From assembly GCA_944321735.1 (NCBI GenBank), contig CALUMK010000008.1:37796-101795 (forward strand): a stretch of 64,000 nucleotides of DNA, written 5' to 3'. The notes beneath the pieces are model-generated. The model saw only the letters and a list, made by a program, of their open reading frames with translations, was not told where the DNA came from and searched no databases. This DNA is from an uncultured Bacteroidales bacterium. Its GTDB lineage: Bacteria; Bacteroidota; Bacteroidia; Bacteroidales; P3. Shown in pieces: positions 17,336-30,712 of the stretch. Made by a program: the position numbers and the translations under genes. The first letter of the stretch is position 1. Each line of letters starts with the position of its first letter.

Positions 17336-18630
17336 ACGTCCTTGCCTATGTCTTTGCGGTAATACATCTTGTCGAAATGTATCTTTTCCACTTCCTTGTA
17401 GGTCTTTTCCAAAGCTTGAGCCAAAGTAGGCGCCAAGGTGGTGACCGCCAGGACACGGCCGCCGGAACTTAGCACACGGCCTTCCGTATCGGCTTTCGTG
17501 CCCGCATGGAACAGCAGCGTATCTTTGTCCGTATCTCCCAAACCTTCAATCGGATAGCCCTTCCCATAGGATTCAGGATAGCCTCCCGAAACCAGCATCA
17601 CGCAGGCAGCCGCTTCGGCCTTCACTTTCAATTCCATCTTGTCCAGCCTACGGTCATGAACTGCCCAAAGCAAATCCACCATATCCGAATCTATCCTCGG
17701 CATCACCGACTCGGTTTCAGGATCTCCCATACGGACATTGTATTCAATCACATACGGGTCGCCATCCACATTCATCAGGCCGATGAACAGGAAACCCGAA
17801 TACGGGATATGCTCCTTGCGCAACTGGGCAACCGTCGGCTTCACGATACGTTCTTCCACTTTGGCCATGAAGTCCTTGCCGGCAAAAGGAACCGGAGAGA
17901 CCGACCCCATGCCGCCGGTATTCAAGCCTGTGTCGCCTTCGCCCACCTTCTTATAATCCTTGGCTTCAGGCAGAATCATATAATGCTCGCCATCAATCAG
18001 CACGAACACCGACAGTTCCACACCTTGCAGAAACTGCTCTATCACCACCTTGTCCGAAGCATTCCCGAACTTGTGCCCTACCAGCATTTCTTCCAAAGCC
18101 GCTTCGGCCGCTGCCTTGTCAGGCTCAATCAGAACCCCTTTCCCGGCAGCCAGCCCATCGGCCTTGAGCACGTAAGGCGGTTGCATCTTGTTCAGGAAAG
18201 CCTTGGCCTCATCCAACTGAGAGGCATCGAACGAAGCATAAGCCGCCGTCGGAATGCCCGCCCTTTGCATGAATTCCTTGGCAAACTGCTTGCTGCCCTC
18301 CAAACGGGCACCCGCCTTCCAAGGACCGATTATCGCCAAGTCCCGGAAATTGGCATCGGCCTGGAAATAATCATGGATTCCCCGCACTAGGGGATCTTCC
18401 GGCCCGACTACCAGCATATCGATATCGTTCTCGATGATGAAATCCTTGACTTGGGCAAAATTAATCGGATCCAGTTCCGCATTCTCCGCCCATTGCAGAG
18501 TCCCGGCATTGCCCGGTGCCACAAAAAGCTTGTCCAAATGCGCACTTTGGGAAATCTTCTGCGCCAAAGCGCTTTCCCGGCCTCCCGATCCTAAAATCAG
18601 CACCCGGGTCTTGTTCCTGTTTCCTGTCAT
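17326..18630 (-). CDS. purD: Phosphoribosylamine-glycine ligase
   Basis: PurD joins glycine to phosphoribosylamine with ATP, the second step of purine synthesis. The 434-residue protein has the N-terminal LILGSGGRESALA, the ATP-grasp stretch PYVLKADGLAAGKGV, and the signature NTGGMGSVSP. It begins 18 bases after the gyrB stop and overlaps the M16 gene, so gyrB-purD-M16-M16 probably form one transcription unit from the gyrB promoter. Confidence 0.96.
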   Translation of the reverse strand: MTGNRNKTRVLILGSGGRESALAQKISQSAHLDKLFVAPGNAGTLQWAENAELDPINFAQVKDFIIENDIDMLVVGPEDPLVRGIHDYFQADANFRDLAIIGPWKAGARLEGSKQFAKEFMQRAGIPTAAYASFDASQLDEAKAFLNKMQPPYVLKADGLAAGKGVLIEPDKAAAEAALEEMLVGHKFGNASDKVVIEQFLQGVELSVFVLIDGEHYMILPEAKDYKKVGEGDTGLNTGGMGSVSPVPFAGKDFMAKVEERIVKPTVAQLRKEHIPYSGFLFIGLMNVDGDPYVIEYNVRMGDPETESVMPRIDSDMVDLLWAVHDRRLDKMELKVKAEAAACVMLVSGGYPESYGKGYPIEGLGDTDKDTLLFHAGTKADTEGRVLSSGGRVLAVTTLAPTLAQALEKTYKEVEKIHFDKMYYRKDIGKDVCR

Positions 18631-18648
18631 TTCTCTCTGGATTAAGGA

Positions 18649-20622
<1,974 letters not shown>

Positions 20623-20722
20623 CTATATTTTTTTACATTCTCACATTCTAAAGCATAGCCGATTGCTGGAATTGACCCCGCATCGATAGCGACATCTTGG
20701 AACTGATGCCATAGCAAACTGA

Positions 20723-20754
20723 CAAAAATAGGCAATCGAGGCCGTTTTTACAAA
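20723..20754 (-). promoter_or_regulatory. Promoter of gyrB
   Basis: On the - strand TTTG (complement of 20751-20754), a 20-base spacer and TATTTTTG (complement of 20723-20730) match the Bacteroidetes consensus fully. The leader would be about 97 bases. The rest of 20620-20856 shows no gene I can support. Confidence 0.75.
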
Positions 20755-20856
20755 GCCTTTCCCCGCATATTCACGGGATTTTTCAACAATCCAAAAGAAA
20801 ATCATTCCATCGAATCCGAAGCAGGCTCCCAAACTCCAAGCCTGCCGTAAAAGAAT

Positions 20857-22872
20857 CTAATCGAAGAAACGCCAGGATACCCCGAAACGCACGCAACGAT
20901 CCCATAACGGATAATGGGGGGTCTGAATATAATTGTATCCGAAAAGTCCTTGCGCTATATTCACCCCCTTGACAAAAAGATTGGCTCGTTTCACCTTGAA
21001 ATTCAAGAAAACGTTCAACATCACGAAATTCCCCGTCTTGACCTCATCCTGCCAATAGTAGGAAGTCGTAGCCGGTGAATAGGCATCCGCATAATAAGGA
21101 GTATTATACATCACCTCGACCCCGACTTGCACTTCGGCAATATCCTTGATTGGAATAATCCCATATACATTCTCCTGCATCGAAAATAACGGCACATGCA
21201 GGTATTCCGGAGCGGAACTATAGGCGAACATCAGCAAATTATCCATTCCAATGTATTTCCCGATCCGCAAAGACTTGCCTCCCACCACGTTGACCAAGAA
21301 AAACTCCTTTTCCGCCTGCACCGGCCCGTCCTTTTTCAAAAAGGTATAATTCTGCAACAATCCCGCTTTTCCTCTCAACCACCATCCTTTCAGATTGAAT
21401 TTGAACTGGGCGTAAGCCTCCATATTCTTCTGCCAATCATTATTCCAATAGAAATGATTGGATGCATGATAAGTGTAAATCCAATCCGGCTCGAATCGGT
21501 TCACGCCCAGCTGAACCGCGATCCCATCCCGCATCGACAAAGTCCGCTGGGCATCGTTCTTGAACAAATACTTGAACATAGCTCGCCCGCTGAAGTCGAA
21601 CTGGTTGTAACCGCCAAAGCCGAAATCCAAATAAGCATCAAATACAAACCTGTCAGCGAAATCTATTTGTACCTGGGCAAACGGGAACCACTGGATCCAT
21701 TGCTGGAAAGACATCTGGTCGTGCCATCGGATATACTCGTTCTTGAAACCTGCCGCGAACTTGAAAGCATAACCGAACGGAATCTTCTCCATATCGGCAC
21801 TACTATAAAACACCCGGTTGGTCATCTTCATCATCCAGCTCTTGTCTCGGCTTTCCGATGGATTCAGATAAAAATTGTCATACAAACCGTCTGCCAACGT
21901 AGTCTGATCCCTATAAAAGAAATAAAAATCCTGTATTTCAAAAGCATGTGTAAGGAAACCAAAACTCCTATTATTTTCCGCTATCGTATCTTTTTGATTA
22001 TCGTAAAAATGATAAGACTGCTTAAAAAAATACTTGTTCTCCCGCCACCTGCTCTTCGCATTGTTCATATAAACAGGAACCCGCAAGCGGTTCGTCTCCA
22101 TGTTTTCCGTAAACACGGAATCCGTCTTCATCCCCCCGTTTTCCCCCACAGCCGCCACATTATGAATATAACCGAACAATATCCGGTATTTGGAATCCCG
22201 GGTGATATAATTCCCGGTCACGCCCACATTATACTGATTGCTCTGACTATTGTTATAGGGACCGTACACATCGTAAACCCGGAAATCGATTCCCACATTC
22301 AATCCTCTGGCCACATTCTGGTTATGAATCGCCCGGAAAAAATTCAAGTCCTGCCCGAAATTATTTACAAAATAAAGATACGTATAGGGCGTCTTCGTTT
22401 GCAGAAAAGGCGTGTTTTCTTGCGTATAGAACCAAGAGGTATAAGGATTTGTCCTGTGATTGAAACCCGATGTCTGACGCGGGTTGAATTCAATAAGCTG
22501 ATCCGGCATCCCCAGGCTTCCGCGGCTGTTCCGGAAATCGCCATGCTGGTAAGTCGGATCGTATTTCTGAAATCCATCCAAGACGAAAACCATAGTATCG
22601 AACTGAGGCAGACCGCTTTGCATATAGAGGTCGTAGTAATACTCCGTTTCCCCTTTGTTTCGAGCCAAACCGGCCAGCTTCGCCCTGCGGATCGAGTCTC
22701 GCCGTTGGGCAGGCGTTAAAGTCGAACTTGAAAAATCGGCAGGTGGTGTCTCGATCTGTCCGGTCGTTTCCGGCGTACTGCCGGGAAATGTCTGTTGCGG
22801 CAGCTGGGCGTTCACTACAGAGCCCAACAGCAGGAACAACAAGACCACCGCAAACTTCATTCTCTTTTTCAT
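20857..22872 (-). CDS. Putative outer-membrane porin (Porin_10-like)
   Basis: A 671-residue protein with a clear signal peptide (MKKRMKFAVVLLFLLLG, cleaved after VNA), a Pro/Thr-rich segment, then a long region of alternating aromatic and polar residues. It ends in the strand RCVRFGVSWRFFD with a terminal aromatic, as expected of an outer-membrane beta-barrel. The arrangement, with QFDTMVFVLDGFQKYDP and NNFGQDLNFFRAIHNQNVARGLNVG, fits the Bacteroidetes putative-porin family. Substrate unknown. The start at 22872 is chosen for the signal peptide; the longer frame to 22974 overlaps trmB. It lies 50 bases after trmB and may be co-transcribed. Confidence 0.85.
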   Translation of the reverse strand: MKKRMKFAVVLLFLLLGSVVNAQLPQQTFPGSTPETTGQIETPPADFSSSTLTPAQRRDSIRRAKLAGLARNKGETEYYYDLYMQSGLPQFDTMVFVLDGFQKYDPTYQHGDFRNSRGSLGMPDQLIEFNPRQTSGFNHRTNPYTSWFYTQENTPFLQTKTPYTYLYFVNNFGQDLNFFRAIHNQNVARGLNVGIDFRVYDVYGPYNNSQSNQYNVGVTGNYITRDSKYRILFGYIHNVAAVGENGGMKTDSVFTENMETNRLRVPVYMNNAKSRWRENKYFFKQSYHFYDNQKDTIAENNRSFGFLTHAFEIQDFYFFYRDQTTLADGLYDNFYLNPSESRDKSWMMKMTNRVFYSSADMEKIPFGYAFKFAAGFKNEYIRWHDQMSFQQWIQWFPFAQVQIDFADRFVFDAYLDFGFGGYNQFDFSGRAMFKYLFKNDAQRTLSMRDGIAVQLGVNRFEPDWIYTYHASNHFYWNNDWQKNMEAYAQFKFNLKGWWLRGKAGLLQNYTFLKKDGPVQAEKEFFLVNVVGGKSLRIGKYIGMDNLLMFAYSSAPEYLHVPLFSMQENVYGIIPIKDIAEVQVGVEVMYNTPYYADAYSPATTSYYWQDEVKTGNFVMLNVFLNFKVKRANLFVKGVNIAQGLFGYNYIQTPHYPLWDRCVRFGVSWRFFD

Positions 22873-22922
22873 CCCGTTCTCGATACCGTTTTCCAGACCG
22901 AAACAATCCCAGGGTTCGACAT

Positions 22923-23591
22923 TCACGCTAAACGGAATGCCAAATATTTTATCTTCCTTCCCTCTGCCAACCAACGCTTTTCATAAAAGGTCTGCACTGC
23001 TGCCGCTTCGCTCTGTGCCGTTTCCTCTGCATACAAGTCAGGTGTCGATGCCAAGATTTCATACCCTGCCGGTTCCACCACCTCATGCAGGCAATATTCA
23101 TACAAATCGGTATCATCCGTTTTCAGGTGCACGATGCCCTTCCCTTCCGGAAACAACTTCCGGTACCGGTCCAGAAACATCGGGGAGCATAACCTCTTAT
23201 TGGGCTTCGACGGCTGCGGATCGGGAAAGGTAATCCAAATCTCAGATATTTCCCCTGGCGCGAAAACCCGTTCCACAAACTCGGCTCTTGTCCGGACAAA
23301 AGCCACATTCGGCATCGCCTCTTCCGTGGCAGTCTTGCATCCTCGCCACAAACGGGCACCTTTGATATCCAAGCCCACAAAATTCTTATCCGGATACCGC
23401 CGAGCCAATCCTACCGTATAATCCCCCTTGCCACAACCCATCTCCAAGACAACAGGATTCGCATTCCCATAATATTCCTCCTTCCAATGCCCGCGCAAAG
23501 GTGCTTCCCATGGCTGAATCGTGGCCGGGAACTGAAAAAGGTTCTTAAAACCAAGATTTTCTTCGAATTTAGCTAACTTATTCTTTCCCAA
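22923..23591 (-). CDS. trmB: tRNA (guanine-N7)-methyltransferase
   Basis: TrmB methylates G46 in the variable loop of tRNAs using S-adenosylmethionine. The 222-residue protein has the methyltransferase motif VVLEMGCGKGDYT, GLDIKGARLWRG, and the family signature WITFPDPQPSKPNKRLCSPMFLDRY, with a late HLKTDD. The ATG at 23591 gives the usual N-terminus MGKNKLAKFEEN. Confidence 0.95.
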   Translation of the reverse strand: MGKNKLAKFEENLGFKNLFQFPATIQPWEAPLRGHWKEEYYGNANPVVLEMGCGKGDYTVGLARRYPDKNFVGLDIKGARLWRGCKTATEEAMPNVAFVRTRAEFVERVFAPGEISEIWITFPDPQPSKPNKRLCSPMFLDRYRKLFPEGKGIVHLKTDDTDLYEYCLHEVVEPAGYEILASTPDLYAEETAQSEAAAVQTFYEKRWLAEGRKIKYLAFRLA

Positions 23592-23690
23592 AACTCTCTA
23601 TTCTTTTCTATGAAAACAAGGAAACCGAAGTCCTTGCCTTGGACAATCAAACGACAAGAACTCCGGCATTCCCCTTTTCGATGATTCAAC

Positions 23691-25088
23691 TTATTTTGCC
23701 TCGAAAATCCAGCAATCCATCTTCTTCTGGTCACGGAAATAAGCCTTGGAATCAATAGCTTCTGACCGGGTGGCACAGGTCTTCACACTGATATAATATA
23801 TATCCTTGTCCGCCACGTACAAGGCAGAAGGAGCTTGTCCTTGCTTTTTCAAATCGTTGTACTTGTTCTGCGCGTATGTCTTGTTTGCAAAGCTGCCCAC
23901 AATGATATAAAACTTGCCTTTCACAGGTGCTTGAGGTGCAAAAGCCCCCGCCTGCTGGGATTGGGGCTTTGCCGCCGGTTTCGCGGCAGGCTTTACCGCT
24001 GGCTTCGCTGCCGGACGTGCCTGGGGTTTGGATTGGGCTTGTTTGGCTTTTGCCTCGGCTTTCTCCCGTTGTACTTGACCAGCAATCACTTCGTTGGCGA
24101 TTTGCTCGTTTTCAGCAGCCACTGACTCTTCCGCCAAGGCGGCCATATCAACCTCTTCTGCCAGCATCATGTCCACATTTTCTTCTATCAAGCTGTCATT
24201 GACTGGCAACAAGCTCTCCATTTCTGTCGGATGAGTCGAACCAAACAGGCTTTCACGCACCGGACGAATGGCAAACAGCACAATCAACAAAACCGCAACC
24301 AAACAACAGAGCAAGAACCACCATTGGGTAAACATATTCTTGCCCTCGGACTGCGAACCTTTCCGCGATATGCCCCGCTGGTTCCCTTGTCCTCCGTTCC
24401 CGCCTCGACGGTTTTCCAAAACCATCTCCTTGTTGGGCATTGCCGGACGCGGGTTGGCAGGACGCTGACGGTTATCGTTCGGATTTGATCGGAAAGTGTT
24501 CTTATTATGCCTGCGGTCATTCTGGTTCGAACGGGAATCACGCTCCTGACGGCACTCCGTACGAGGGGCACGAAACCGGGTCTCCTGATCCGGGCGTGAA
24601 ACCGGCTGAGGCTGAGGCTGAGCCGGACGGGTATCTTGCTCTACGACCGGACTACTTACCTCAGGAACGGCCTGAGGCTCTGCAGAAACCTTATCCTTTG
24701 CCGAAAGCTTGATATCTATCATCGGATCTTCCAATCCGAATTCCGCTTCTACAGGCCTTGCCCCTCCGATTGCCGGAACAAACTCCACCCTGTCGGCAAG
24801 GATTGAAAAGCCCCCCACTCCGTCCATATATACATTGCCCGAAGATTTCAATGCATGCAGAATCTTATGAACCCATTCCTCCATCTCTGCACGAGCAGAT
24901 TCCTCGCTGATATTATCTTCAAATGCAATATAATTCAGAAACGTCTTGTCGGTAGGACTTACCTCCTTGAACAAAATACATGAAGCCCCATCCTTTTCTC
25001 CTGCATAAAACACCCCCAAGCCAGGAACAGCCGCTTCCTTCTGAGGCTGTTCGGCCAAAAATTTCTTCAAATGATCTGCAACACTCAT
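23691..25088 (-). CDS. HU-CCDC81 / SPOR domain envelope protein
   Basis: This 465-residue protein starts with an HU-like domain (about 1-105), including VPGLGVFYAGEKDG and YMDGVGGFSILADRVEF, of the type called HU-CCDC81 in Bacteroidetes. A long linker rich in Arg, Asn, Gln and Pro follows (about 135-250), then one membrane helix (255-274) and an Ala/Lys/Pro periplasmic linker. A C-terminal SPOR domain (about 391-465) contains KGKFYIIVGSFANKTYAQ. The topology puts the HU-like part in the cytoplasm and the SPOR part on peptidoglycan, so it could link a DNA- or polymer-binding cytoplasmic domain to the septal wall. Function inferred only from domains. Confidence 0.88.
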   Translation of the reverse strand: MSVADHLKKFLAEQPQKEAAVPGLGVFYAGEKDGASCILFKEVSPTDKTFLNYIAFEDNISEESARAEMEEWVHKILHALKSSGNVYMDGVGGFSILADRVEFVPAIGGARPVEAEFGLEDPMIDIKLSAKDKVSAEPQAVPEVSSPVVEQDTRPAQPQPQPVSRPDQETRFRAPRTECRQERDSRSNQNDRRHNKNTFRSNPNDNRQRPANPRPAMPNKEMVLENRRGGNGGQGNQRGISRKGSQSEGKNMFTQWWFLLCCLVAVLLIVLFAIRPVRESLFGSTHPTEMESLLPVNDSLIEENVDMMLAEEVDMAALAEESVAAENEQIANEVIAGQVQREKAEAKAKQAQSKPQARPAAKPAVKPAAKPAAKPQSQQAGAFAPQAPVKGKFYIIVGSFANKTYAQNKYNDLKKQGQAPSALYVADKDIYYISVKTCATRSEAIDSKAYFRDQKKMDCWIFEAK

Positions 25089-25211
25089 ATTCTTTCAATT
25101 TTTCGGTGTTCAACTCTTGTCAAAACAGTTCCGCAAAACATCCGCTCATCCCGGCAATAACTTCCAAAGAAACCGCACAGCAGGCATTTTCGGATTTTGC
25201 AGCAGGCTCGA

Positions 25212-25829
25212 TTAAAACAAACCGTTGATCTGCGCGTCCACCTGTTCGATAACCGTGCCCAAATCCTCAGGCTTGTTCCGAAAATCCAACTCGTTCACAT
25301 CCACAACCAACAATTTGCCTTGGTCGTAATGCGATATCCAATCCTCGTAACGATCATTCAGGCTCTTGAGATAATCCAAACGGATGCCGCTTTCGTACTC
25401 TCTCCCTCTAAGTTGGATTTGCCGAACCAATGTCGGCACTTCTGCCCGAAGATACACTAACAAATCCGGAGCCTGAATAAAAGAATTCATCAACTCGAAA
25501 AGGGAAAAGTAATTCTCGAAATCCCGCGTCGTCATCAAGCCCATTGCGTGAAGGTTGGGTGCAAAGATGTATGCATCCTCGTAAATGGTCCTGTCCTGGA
25601 TCACATTCTTGCCCTTCTTGCGAATATCCACAATCTGGCGGAAACGGTTGTTCAAGAAATATATCTGCAAATTGAACGACCACCGCCGCATATCTTCATA
25701 AAAACTGTTCAAATACGGATTGTCGTCCACTTCTTCATACATGGGCTTCCAACGGTAATGCTTGGCAAGAAGCCCGGTCAAAGTGGTCTTGCCGGAACCA
25801 ATATTCCCGGCTATCGCTACATGCATCAT
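25212..25829 (-). CDS. Deoxynucleoside kinase family protein
   Basis: The 205-residue protein begins MMHVAIAGNIGSGKTTL with a P-loop, then has YEEVDDNPYLNSFY, the DRTIYEDAYIFA motif with the catalytic Asp-Arg pair, and the lid region RGREYESGIRLDYL. This fits dNK/dGK-type kinases that phosphorylate deoxynucleosides for salvage. The start at 25829 is chosen because the P-loop begins at once and a -7 box lies upstream inside the longer frame. Two start Met codons are adjacent. Confidence 0.93.
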   Translation of the reverse strand: MMHVAIAGNIGSGKTTLTGLLAKHYRWKPMYEEVDDNPYLNSFYEDMRRWSFNLQIYFLNNRFRQIVDIRKKGKNVIQDRTIYEDAYIFAPNLHAMGLMTTRDFENYFSLFELMNSFIQAPDLLVYLRAEVPTLVRQIQLRGREYESGIRLDYLKSLNDRYEDWISHYDQGKLLVVDVNELDFRNKPEDLGTVIEQVDAQINGLF

Positions 25830-25886
25830 AGACACAATACTGTTTATAAAGTGCGAAGATAATGCAATTCTATCTTCGTCGGCAAA

Positions 25887-25894
25887 CAAAGGTA
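25887..25894 (-). promoter_or_regulatory. -7 box upstream of the deoxynucleoside kinase
   Basis: TACCTTTG on the - strand. A TTTG lies 23 bases upstream (complement of 25918-25921), slightly beyond the usual spacing. It supports the start at 25829. Confidence 0.5.
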
Positions 25895-26024
25895 AGCTTT
25901 TTTCCGCTACATTGAGCCAAACATTCGTATCAAACAAAAGAACCGGATCCTTTCCCCATTGCAATGCGTTTTCCTACCGCCGGCAATCGAGAAAAAACCC
26001 GGTTCTTGATACTCCCTTCAGGCC

Positions 26025-26333
26025 TTATGCTTCAGCAGGGGGCACGTTCATGAAAGGAGCAATCGTATTGCCGGCTTCCGGCTCCACAATTGTCCCGAAC
26101 ACGCTTTCGTATTTATGGATATTGTCCGCCAAAGCCCGCATCAGGCGTTTCGCATGCTGCGGAGTCAACACAATCCGCGACTTTACCCTCGCTTTTTCCA
26201 CTCCCGGCATCATCCGGATGAAATCCACGATGAACTCAGCCTGCGAATGGGTTATCAAGGCCAGGTTCGCATAAATGCCTTCCGCCACTTCGGCCGGCAA
26301 TTCCAATTGGAGCTTATTTTCTTTCTTTTCCAT
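26025..26333 (-). CDS. DUF3467 family protein
   Basis: A 102-residue protein with the DUF3467 pattern: LQLELPAEVAEGIYANLALI, SQAEFIVDFIRMMPG, then ARVKSRIVLTPQHAKRLM. Its function is not known. It starts four bases after the rpoC stop, an arrangement common in Bacteroidetes, so it is expressed with RNA polymerase and may be connected with transcription. That link is inference from position only. Confidence 0.92.
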   Translation of the reverse strand: MEKKENKLQLELPAEVAEGIYANLALITHSQAEFIVDFIRMMPGVEKARVKSRIVLTPQHAKRLMRALADNIHKYESVFGTIVEPEAGNTIAPFMNVPPAEA

Positions 26334-26337
26334 ATCG

Positions 26338-29300
26338 CTATTCTTTTTCAGCAGCTTCCATCAATTCCCTATACTCTTCCTTGGAATATACAATATCGCT
26401 CTGGTATTCTTTCAAACCAGTACCAGCCGGAATCAAATGGCCTACCAATACATTTTCCTTCAAACCTTCCAAATAATCCACCTTGCCGCTTACCGCCGCA
26501 TCGGTCAATACCTTGGTCGTTTCCTGGAACGAAGCAGCCGAGAGGAAGCTCTTCACTTGCAACGATGCACGAGTGATACCTTGCAATACCTGACGAGCCG
26601 TAGCCGGACGAGCATCGCGGACTTCCACCAACTTCAACCCTTTGCGCCGCAATACCGAATTTTCATCCCTCAAAGCACGAGCTGTCACGATTTGACCCGC
26701 TTTCAGGTTTTCGGAATCGCCCGCATCGGTAACCACCTTCTGACCGTAAACCGTGTCGTTGGTTTCCACAAAGTCCACCTTGTTCACCATTTCGCCTTCC
26801 AGGAAATTGGTATCGCCCGGATCTATCACTTCTACCTTGCGCATCATCTGACGCACAATCACCTCGAAGTGCTTGTCGTTGATCTTCACACCTTGCAAGC
26901 GGTAAACTTCCTGAATCTCGTTCACGATGTATTCCTGAACCTTCATCGGACCTTTGATAGCCAGAATGTCCGCAGGCGTAACCGCGCCTTCCGACAAAGG
27001 TGTACCGGCTTTCACATAGTCGTTTTCCTGCGCCAGAATCTGCTTGGAAGTAGGAATCAGATAAGACTTCACATCGCCCATCTTCGAAGTAATCAAGACT
27101 TCGCGGTGGCCGCGCTTCAGCTTCTTGCCAAAGCTTACGATACCATCGATTTCAGCCACAATGGCCGGATCGGACGGGTTCCGGGCCTCGAACAGCTCGG
27201 TAACACGAGGAAGACCTCCCGTGATATCGCCCGACTTGCCGAACGAACGCGGAATCTTCACAAGGATGTCTCCAGCCTTGATCTGAGCGGCATCTTCCAG
27301 CTGCACGTGAGCGCCTACAGGAATATCGTAAATCTTCAGTACTTCCCCATCCGGAGAAACAATATTGATCGAAGGGTTCTTCGACTTCTGACGGGATTCG
27401 ATGATGACGCGATCCTTGTAACCGGTCTGCTCGTCCGATTCCACGCGGTATGTCACGTTTTCGACCAAGTTCTGGAAAGAAACCTGACCGGCCACTTCCG
27501 AAACAATCACCGCATTGTACGGATCCCAATCGGCAATCAACGTACCGGCCTTGACTTCCGAACCCGGATTTACATACAACGAAGCCCCGTAAGGAATATT
27601 CGTAGTCGTCAGAACAGACTTGGTATTCGGGTCAACGATACGGAGTTCTGCGGAACGCCCGATTACCACTTCATGCTTGCTGCCCTCGGCGGTCTCATAA
27701 GCCACGCTACGCAATTCGTCGATTTCCAAGATACCGTCGTATTTGGATACAATGTTCGACTGGATACCGGTATTGCCTCCGGCAACCCCGCCGACGTGGA
27801 ACGTACGCAAGGTAAGCTGCGTACCCGGCTCCCCGATGGACTGGGCCGCGATGACACCGACCGCTTCGCCCTTCTGGACCATCTTGTTGGTAGCCAAGTT
27901 TCGGCCATAACACTTGGCGCAGACACCGTGCTTGGACTCGCAAGTCAGCACCGAACGGATTTCCACTTCTTCAATCGGCGAATCTTCGATTTCCTGCGCG
28001 ATTTCTTCCGTGATTTCCTCACCCGCTTTCACAATCAGCTTGCCGGTTTGCGGATGATATACGTCATCGATCGTGGTCCTACCCAGGATTCTTTCATACA
28101 AGGATTCAACCACTTCATCGTTCTTCTTCAATGCCGTCGCAATCAGCCCACGCTGTGTATGGCAGTCTTCTTCGGAAATAATCACATCCTGCGACACATC
28201 CACCAACCTACGGGTCAAGTACCCGGCATCAGCGGTCTTCAAAGCGGTATCGGCAAGACCCTTACGGGCACCGTGGGTGGAGATGAAGTACTCCAACACC
28301 GACAGACCTTCCTTGAAGTTCGAGAGAATCGGGTTTTCGATGATTTCGCCCCCGCTGGCCCCGGACTTCTGCGGCTTGGCCATAAGACCACGCATACCGC
28401 AAAGCTGACGAATCTGCTCCTTGGAACCACGCGCTCCGGAATCCAGCATCATGAACACAGGATTGAAGCCCTGGCGGTCGGACGAAAGCTGGGTCATCAC
28501 CGCGTTGGTCAGCTTGTTGTTGGTATGTGTCCAGATGTCGATAATCTGGTTGTAACGCTCGTTGTTGGTGATGAAACCCATGTTGTAGTTGTTCATCACT
28601 TCTTCCACATCCGAATTGGCTTTGGCAATCAGCTCTTCCTTCACCTGAGGGATAATCACATCGCCCAAGTTGAACGAAAGACTGCCCTTGTAAGCCGTCC
28701 GGTATCCCATGCTCTTGATATCATCCAGGAACTTCACCGTCTTGGCATTGCCGCACTTCTTCAACACATCGGCGATGATATCACGCAAAGACTTCTTGGT
28801 CAACAAGGTATTGATGAAACCATATTCCTTGGGAACCACCTGGTTGAACAAGATACGTCCCACCGTCGTCTCCAGCAGATACGGAGTGCCGTCTTCCTTG
28901 GTCAGACGGATCTTGACCCAGGCGTGCATATCCACCTGCTGCTCGTTGAAAGCGATGATGGCTTCTTCGGCAGAATAGAAAACCGTGCCTTCGCCCTTCA
29001 CCTTGATGTCGCCCTCGCTCTTGCGGCCCTTGGTCAGATAATACAGACCCAGAACCATATCCTGCGAAGGAACGGTGATAGGAGCCCCGTTGGCCGGGTT
29101 CAAGATATTGTGCGAAGCCAGCATCAGCAACTGCGCTTCCAGAATGGCCGCATTGCCCAGCGGCACATGGACAGCCATCTGGTCGCCATCGAAGTCGGCG
29201 TTGAAAGCGGTACAGCACAAGGGGTGCAGACGCATCGCCTTACCTTCGATCAGCTTCGGCTGGAATGCCTGGATACCCAGACGGTGCAAGGTCGGGGCAC

Positions 29301-30615
29301 GGTTCATCAGCACCGGATGCCCTTTCAATATGTTTTCGAGGATGTCCCATACCACGGGATCCTTACGTTCCACAATCTTCTTGGCCGATTTCACGGTCTT
29401 GACGATGCCACGCTCCAGCATCTTGCGGATAATGAACGGCTTGAACAATTCCGCCGCCATATCCTTAGGAAGCCCCATCTCGTTCATCTTCAAATCAGGG
29501 CCTACCACGATAACCGAACGTCCGGAGTAATCGACACGCTTACCCAACAGGTTCTGACGGAAACGTCCTTGCTTCCCTTTCAAGCTGTCGGACAAGGATT
29601 TCAGCATACGGGCGCCATCGCTCTTGGCCGAACGCGCCTTGCGGGAATTGTCGAACAAGGAATCGACCGCTTCCTGCAACATACGCTTTTCATTGCGCAT
29701 AATCACGTCCGGAGCCTTGATTTCAATCAATTTCTTGAGACGGTTGTTGCGGATGATGACCCGACGGTACAAGTCGTTCAAGTCGGAAGTAGCGAACCGG
29801 CCGCCGTCCAGAGGCACCAAAGGACGCAAGTCTGGCGGAATGACCGGAATGACCTTCATGATCATCCATTCCGGACGGTTTTCCACCCTCTTCTGCGAAT
29901 CGCGGAAAGCTTCCACCACGTTCAGACGCTTCAAAGCTTCCTGCTTGCGCTGCTGGGATGTCTCACGATCCGCCTTGTCACGCAATTCGTAAGACAAGGC
30001 ATCCCAATCGATAGCTTTCAGCAAATCATAAAGTGCCTCACCCCCCATCTTGGCGATGAACTTGTTGGGATCCTCATCGTCCAAAAGCTGGTTGTCCGCA
30101 GGCAGGCTGTCTATGATGGCATAATATTCTTCATCAGAAAGGAACTGAAGCCTTTCAATCCCGTCCTGCGCTTTGATACCGGGTTGGATTACCACATATT
30201 TTTCATAGTAGATAATCGATTCCAGCTTCTTAGTCTGGATACCCAGCAAAGCCCCGATTTTATTAGGCAAAGAACGGAAAAACCAGATATGAGCCACAGG
30301 CACGACGAGCTGGATATGCCCCATCCGTTCGCGGCGCACCTTCTTCTCGGTCACTTCCACCCCGCATCGGTCGCACACGATTCCTTTGTAACGGATTCTT
30401 TTGTATTTGCCGCAATGGCATTCCCAGTCCTTGGTCGGACCGAAGATACGCTCACAGAAAAGGCCATCGCTTTCCGGCTTGTATGTACGGTAATTGATCG
30501 TCTCCGGTTTGGTCACTTCGCCATGGGAACGTTCCAGAATGGTTTCGGGCGATGCCAAACTGATGGTGATTTTATTGAAGTCCAGCGTAACCGGACCTTC
30601 TTTTCTCGACGCCAT
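26338..30615 (-). CDS. rpoC: RNA polymerase subunit beta'
   Basis: The largest RNA polymerase subunit, 1425 residues. It carries the N-terminal zinc-binding stretch [23 protein letters not shown] (shown by its Cys pairs), the catalytic [12 protein letters not shown] with three Asp that bind Mg, the trigger-loop area [13 protein letters not shown], and the second zinc cluster with [13 protein letters not shown]. It follows rpoB after 97 bases. Confidence 0.98.
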   Translation of the reverse strand: MASRKEGPVTLDFNKITISLASPETILERSHGEVTKPETINYRTYKPESDGLFCERIFGPTKDWECHCGKYKRIRYKGIVCDRCGVEVTEKKVRRERMGHIQLVVPVAHIWFFRSLPNKIGALLGIQTKKLESIIYYEKYVVIQPGIKAQDGIERLQFLSDEEYYAIIDSLPADNQLLDDEDPNKFIAKMGGEALYDLLKAIDWDALSYELRDKADRETSQQRKQEALKRLNVVEAFRDSQKRVENRPEWMIMKVIPVIPPDLRPLVPLDGGRFATSDLNDLYRRVIIRNNRLKKLIEIKAPDVIMRNEKRMLQEAVDSLFDNSRKARSAKSDGARMLKSLSDSLKGKQGRFRQNLLGKRVDYSGRSVIVVGPDLKMNEMGLPKDMAAELFKPFIIRKMLERGIVKTVKSAKKIVERKDPVVWDILENILKGHPVLMNRAPTLHRLGIQAFQPKLIEGKAMRLHPLCCTAFNADFDGDQMAVHVPLGNAAILEAQLLMLASHNILNPANGAPITVPSQDMVLGLYYLTKGRKSEGDIKVKGEGTVFYSAEEAIIAFNEQQVDMHAWVKIRLTKEDGTPYLLETTVGRILFNQVVPKEYGFINTLLTKKSLRDIIADVLKKCGNAKTVKFLDDIKSMGYRTAYKGSLSFNLGDVIIPQVKEELIAKANSDVEEVMNNYNMGFITNNERYNQIIDIWTHTNNKLTNAVMTQLSSDRQGFNPVFMMLDSGARGSKEQIRQLCGMRGLMAKPQKSGASGGEIIENPILSNFKEGLSVLEYFISTHGARKGLADTALKTADAGYLTRRLVDVSQDVIISEEDCHTQRGLIATALKKNDEVVESLYERILGRTTIDDVYHPQTGKLIVKAGEEITEEIAQEIEDSPIEEVEIRSVLTCESKHGVCAKCYGRNLATNKMVQKGEAVGVIAAQSIGEPGTQLTLRTFHVGGVAGGNTGIQSNIVSKYDGILEIDELRSVAYETAEGSKHEVVIGRSAELRIVDPNTKSVLTTTNIPYGASLYVNPGSEVKAGTLIADWDPYNAVIVSEVAGQVSFQNLVENVTYRVESDEQTGYKDRVIIESRQKSKNPSINIVSPDGEVLKIYDIPVGAHVQLEDAAQIKAGDILVKIPRSFGKSGDITGGLPRVTELFEARNPSDPAIVAEIDGIVSFGKKLKRGHREVLITSKMGDVKSYLIPTSKQILAQENDYVKAGTPLSEGAVTPADILAIKGPMKVQEYIVNEIQEVYRLQGVKINDKHFEVIVRQMMRKVEVIDPGDTNFLEGEMVNKVDFVETNDTVYGQKVVTDAGDSENLKAGQIVTARALRDENSVLRRKGLKLVEVRDARPATARQVLQGITRASLQVKSFLSAASFQETTKVLTDAAVSGKVDYLEGLKENVLVGHLIPAGTGLKEYQSDIVYSKEEYRELMEAAEKE

Positions 30616-30712
30616 ATTTTGAATCTAAATTGTATATTAAAAATCGTCTCTGCAGTGAATCAAGATAGGGAATGCCTCTTGCAGAGAGAAGCATTCCCAT
30701 ATAGGTTCCAGC

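Noticed and set aside
20641-20832. 63-codon frame between gyrB and the porin
   Set aside because: It overlaps the gyrB promoter and has no family pattern or start signal.
21196-22719. 507-codon + strand frame opposite the putative porin
   Set aside because: Antisense shadow; the - strand gene has signal peptide and barrel features.
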